The notes under the pieces: model-generated | What the model saw: only the letters and a program-made list of their open reading frames with translations | Database searches by the model: none | Told to the model about the DNA's origin: nothing | Program-made: the position numbers and the translations under genes | Shown: positions 63,665-64,000 of the stretch, one piece after another | How positions within the stretch are numbered: the first letter of the stretch is position 1 | Layout: the number at the start of each line of letters is the position of its first letter | Source of the DNA: Chromatiaceae bacterium | Lineage (GTDB): Bacteria > Pseudomonadota > Gammaproteobacteria > Chromatiales > Chromatiaceae | NCBI GenBank assembly: GCA_024235175.1 | Contig: JACKMX010000005.1 | Span: forward strand, 372,001-436,000 | Reading direction: 5' to 3' | DNA: 64,000 nucleotides

Positions 63665-64000
63665 ATGATATTCGCACTTGGTGACGACCGGGTTGAAATG
63701 GTTGGTGAGGGTCAGTATGTGGCGCCAGGTGCAATGCTGATCGGCAAGGTGGTGCTAATGGGTCAGGCCAGCGTCTGGTTCAATGCAGTGCTGCGCGGCG
63801 ACAATGAACCTATCACCATTGGCGAGTGCAGCAACGTGCAGGACGGCTGTGTATTGCATACCGATCCCGGTTATCCACTGTCGCTTGGGCGTGGAGTTAC
63901 CGTCGGTCATCTGGCAATGCTGCACGGATGCGAAGTTGGTGACAATACGCTGATCGGTATCAATGCGGTGGTGCTCAATGGCGCCAAAATCGGCCGCAAC
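63665..64000 (+). CDS. Gamma-class carbonic anhydrase family protein (partial)
   Basis: The first 112 codons, cut by the window edge. The left-handed beta-helix repeats are clear ([40 protein letters not shown]). The three metal His are in VLHTDPG and [10 protein letters not shown]. Members are zinc or iron enzymes related to carbonic anhydrase (YrdA/PaaY group); many hydrolyse or isomerise other substrates. GGAGG precedes the ATG. A dyad of the TGTAAC type lies 125 bp upstream. Confidence 0.9.
   Translation, partial: MIFALGDDRVEMVGEGQYVAPGAMLIGKVVLMGQASVWFNAVLRGDNEPITIGECSNVQDGCVLHTDPGYPLSLGRGVTVGHLAMLHGCEVGDNTLIGINAVVLNGAKIGRN

Noticed and set aside
63430..63684. 84-codon plus-strand frame before the carbonic-anhydrase-like gene
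   Set aside because: It overlaps the true start of that gene and the dyads; it has no family resemblance.
1..64000. CRISPR arrays, tRNA and rRNA genes, prophage or conjugative modules
   Set aside because: I saw no regularly spaced repeats, no tRNA cloverleaf sequences, and no phage or transfer genes on either strand.

Overview
The window looks like chromosomal DNA of a gammaproteobacterium. The best fit by gene content is a sulfur-oxidising, Chromatiales-like lineage, which is an inference from three things: an Isp-type [NiFe] hydrogenase operon (hynS-isp1-isp2-hynL, the arrangement known from Thiocapsa and Allochromatium), a split adenosylcobalamin-dependent ribonucleotide reductase (NrdJa/NrdJb), and the gammaproteobacterial plsX-fabH-fabG-acpP-fabF-pabC-mltG-tmk-holB-pilZ-tatD block. 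I saw no rRNA, tRNA, CRISPR array or prophage.

Layout. 1-1.1 kb: the 5' part of a peptide-type ABC substrate-binding protein running off the left edge, then an intergenic region holding a 224-bp MITE-like element with perfect 13-bp terminal inverted repeats and a 9-bp target duplication. 1.2-14.1 kb: a dienoyl-CoA-reductase-like SDR, then a type I secretion cassette (ABC exporter, HlyD adaptor, an unrecognised 137-aa protein and a 2432-aa RTX protein) and a small Cys-rich protein. 14.4-19.4 kb: five signalling genes (REC; PAS-PAS hybrid kinase; REC; REC-EAL; MerR-type HTH-REC). 19.7-23.7 kb (minus strand): a beta-hydroxyacid dehydrogenase-type reductase and nrdJa-nrdJb with two upstream NrdR boxes. 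24.2-30.6 kb: the hydrogenase operon with its maturation protease and a HupH-type accessory protein, then a guanylate-kinase-like protein with an altered P-loop. 30.6-36.2 kb: a DUF3334 protein, an HDOD protein, a phosphoribosyltransferase, an adenylate cyclase overlapping a lipoprotein gene, and Maf. 36.6-39.8 kb: the sodium-pumping oxaloacetate decarboxylase oadGAB. 40-50.2 kb: yceD-rpmF and the fatty-acid synthesis block, with fabD absent from its usual slot. 50.3-55.4 kb (minus strand): thioesterase, FadE-type acyl-CoA dehydrogenase, YiiX-like cysteine peptidase and a class V aminotransferase. 55.7-62.4 kb: a CHASE-PAS histidine kinase and a sigma-54 response regulator, followed by a good sigma-54 promoter with upstream dyads, a 17-codon leader ORF, a small membrane protein and a Na/Pi-cotransporter-type protein. 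62.4-64 kb: two tiny minus-strand genes and the start of a gamma-class carbonic anhydrase.

How the genes work together. The exporter, adaptor and RTX gene form one secretion unit; an outer-membrane TolC partner is not encoded here. The hydrogenase genes overlap or nearly touch and form one operon feeding electrons through a cytochrome b and an HdrD-like iron-sulfur protein. The kinase/sigma-54 regulator pair probably drives the adjacent transporter operon, because the promoter and candidate enhancer dyads lie immediately downstream of the regulator gene. The most interesting leads are this sigma-54 circuit, a dyad placed inside a 19-bp promoter spacer in front of the MerR-type HTH-REC gene, the MITE, the degenerate guanylate-kinase-like gene, and the uncharacterised RTX companion protein.
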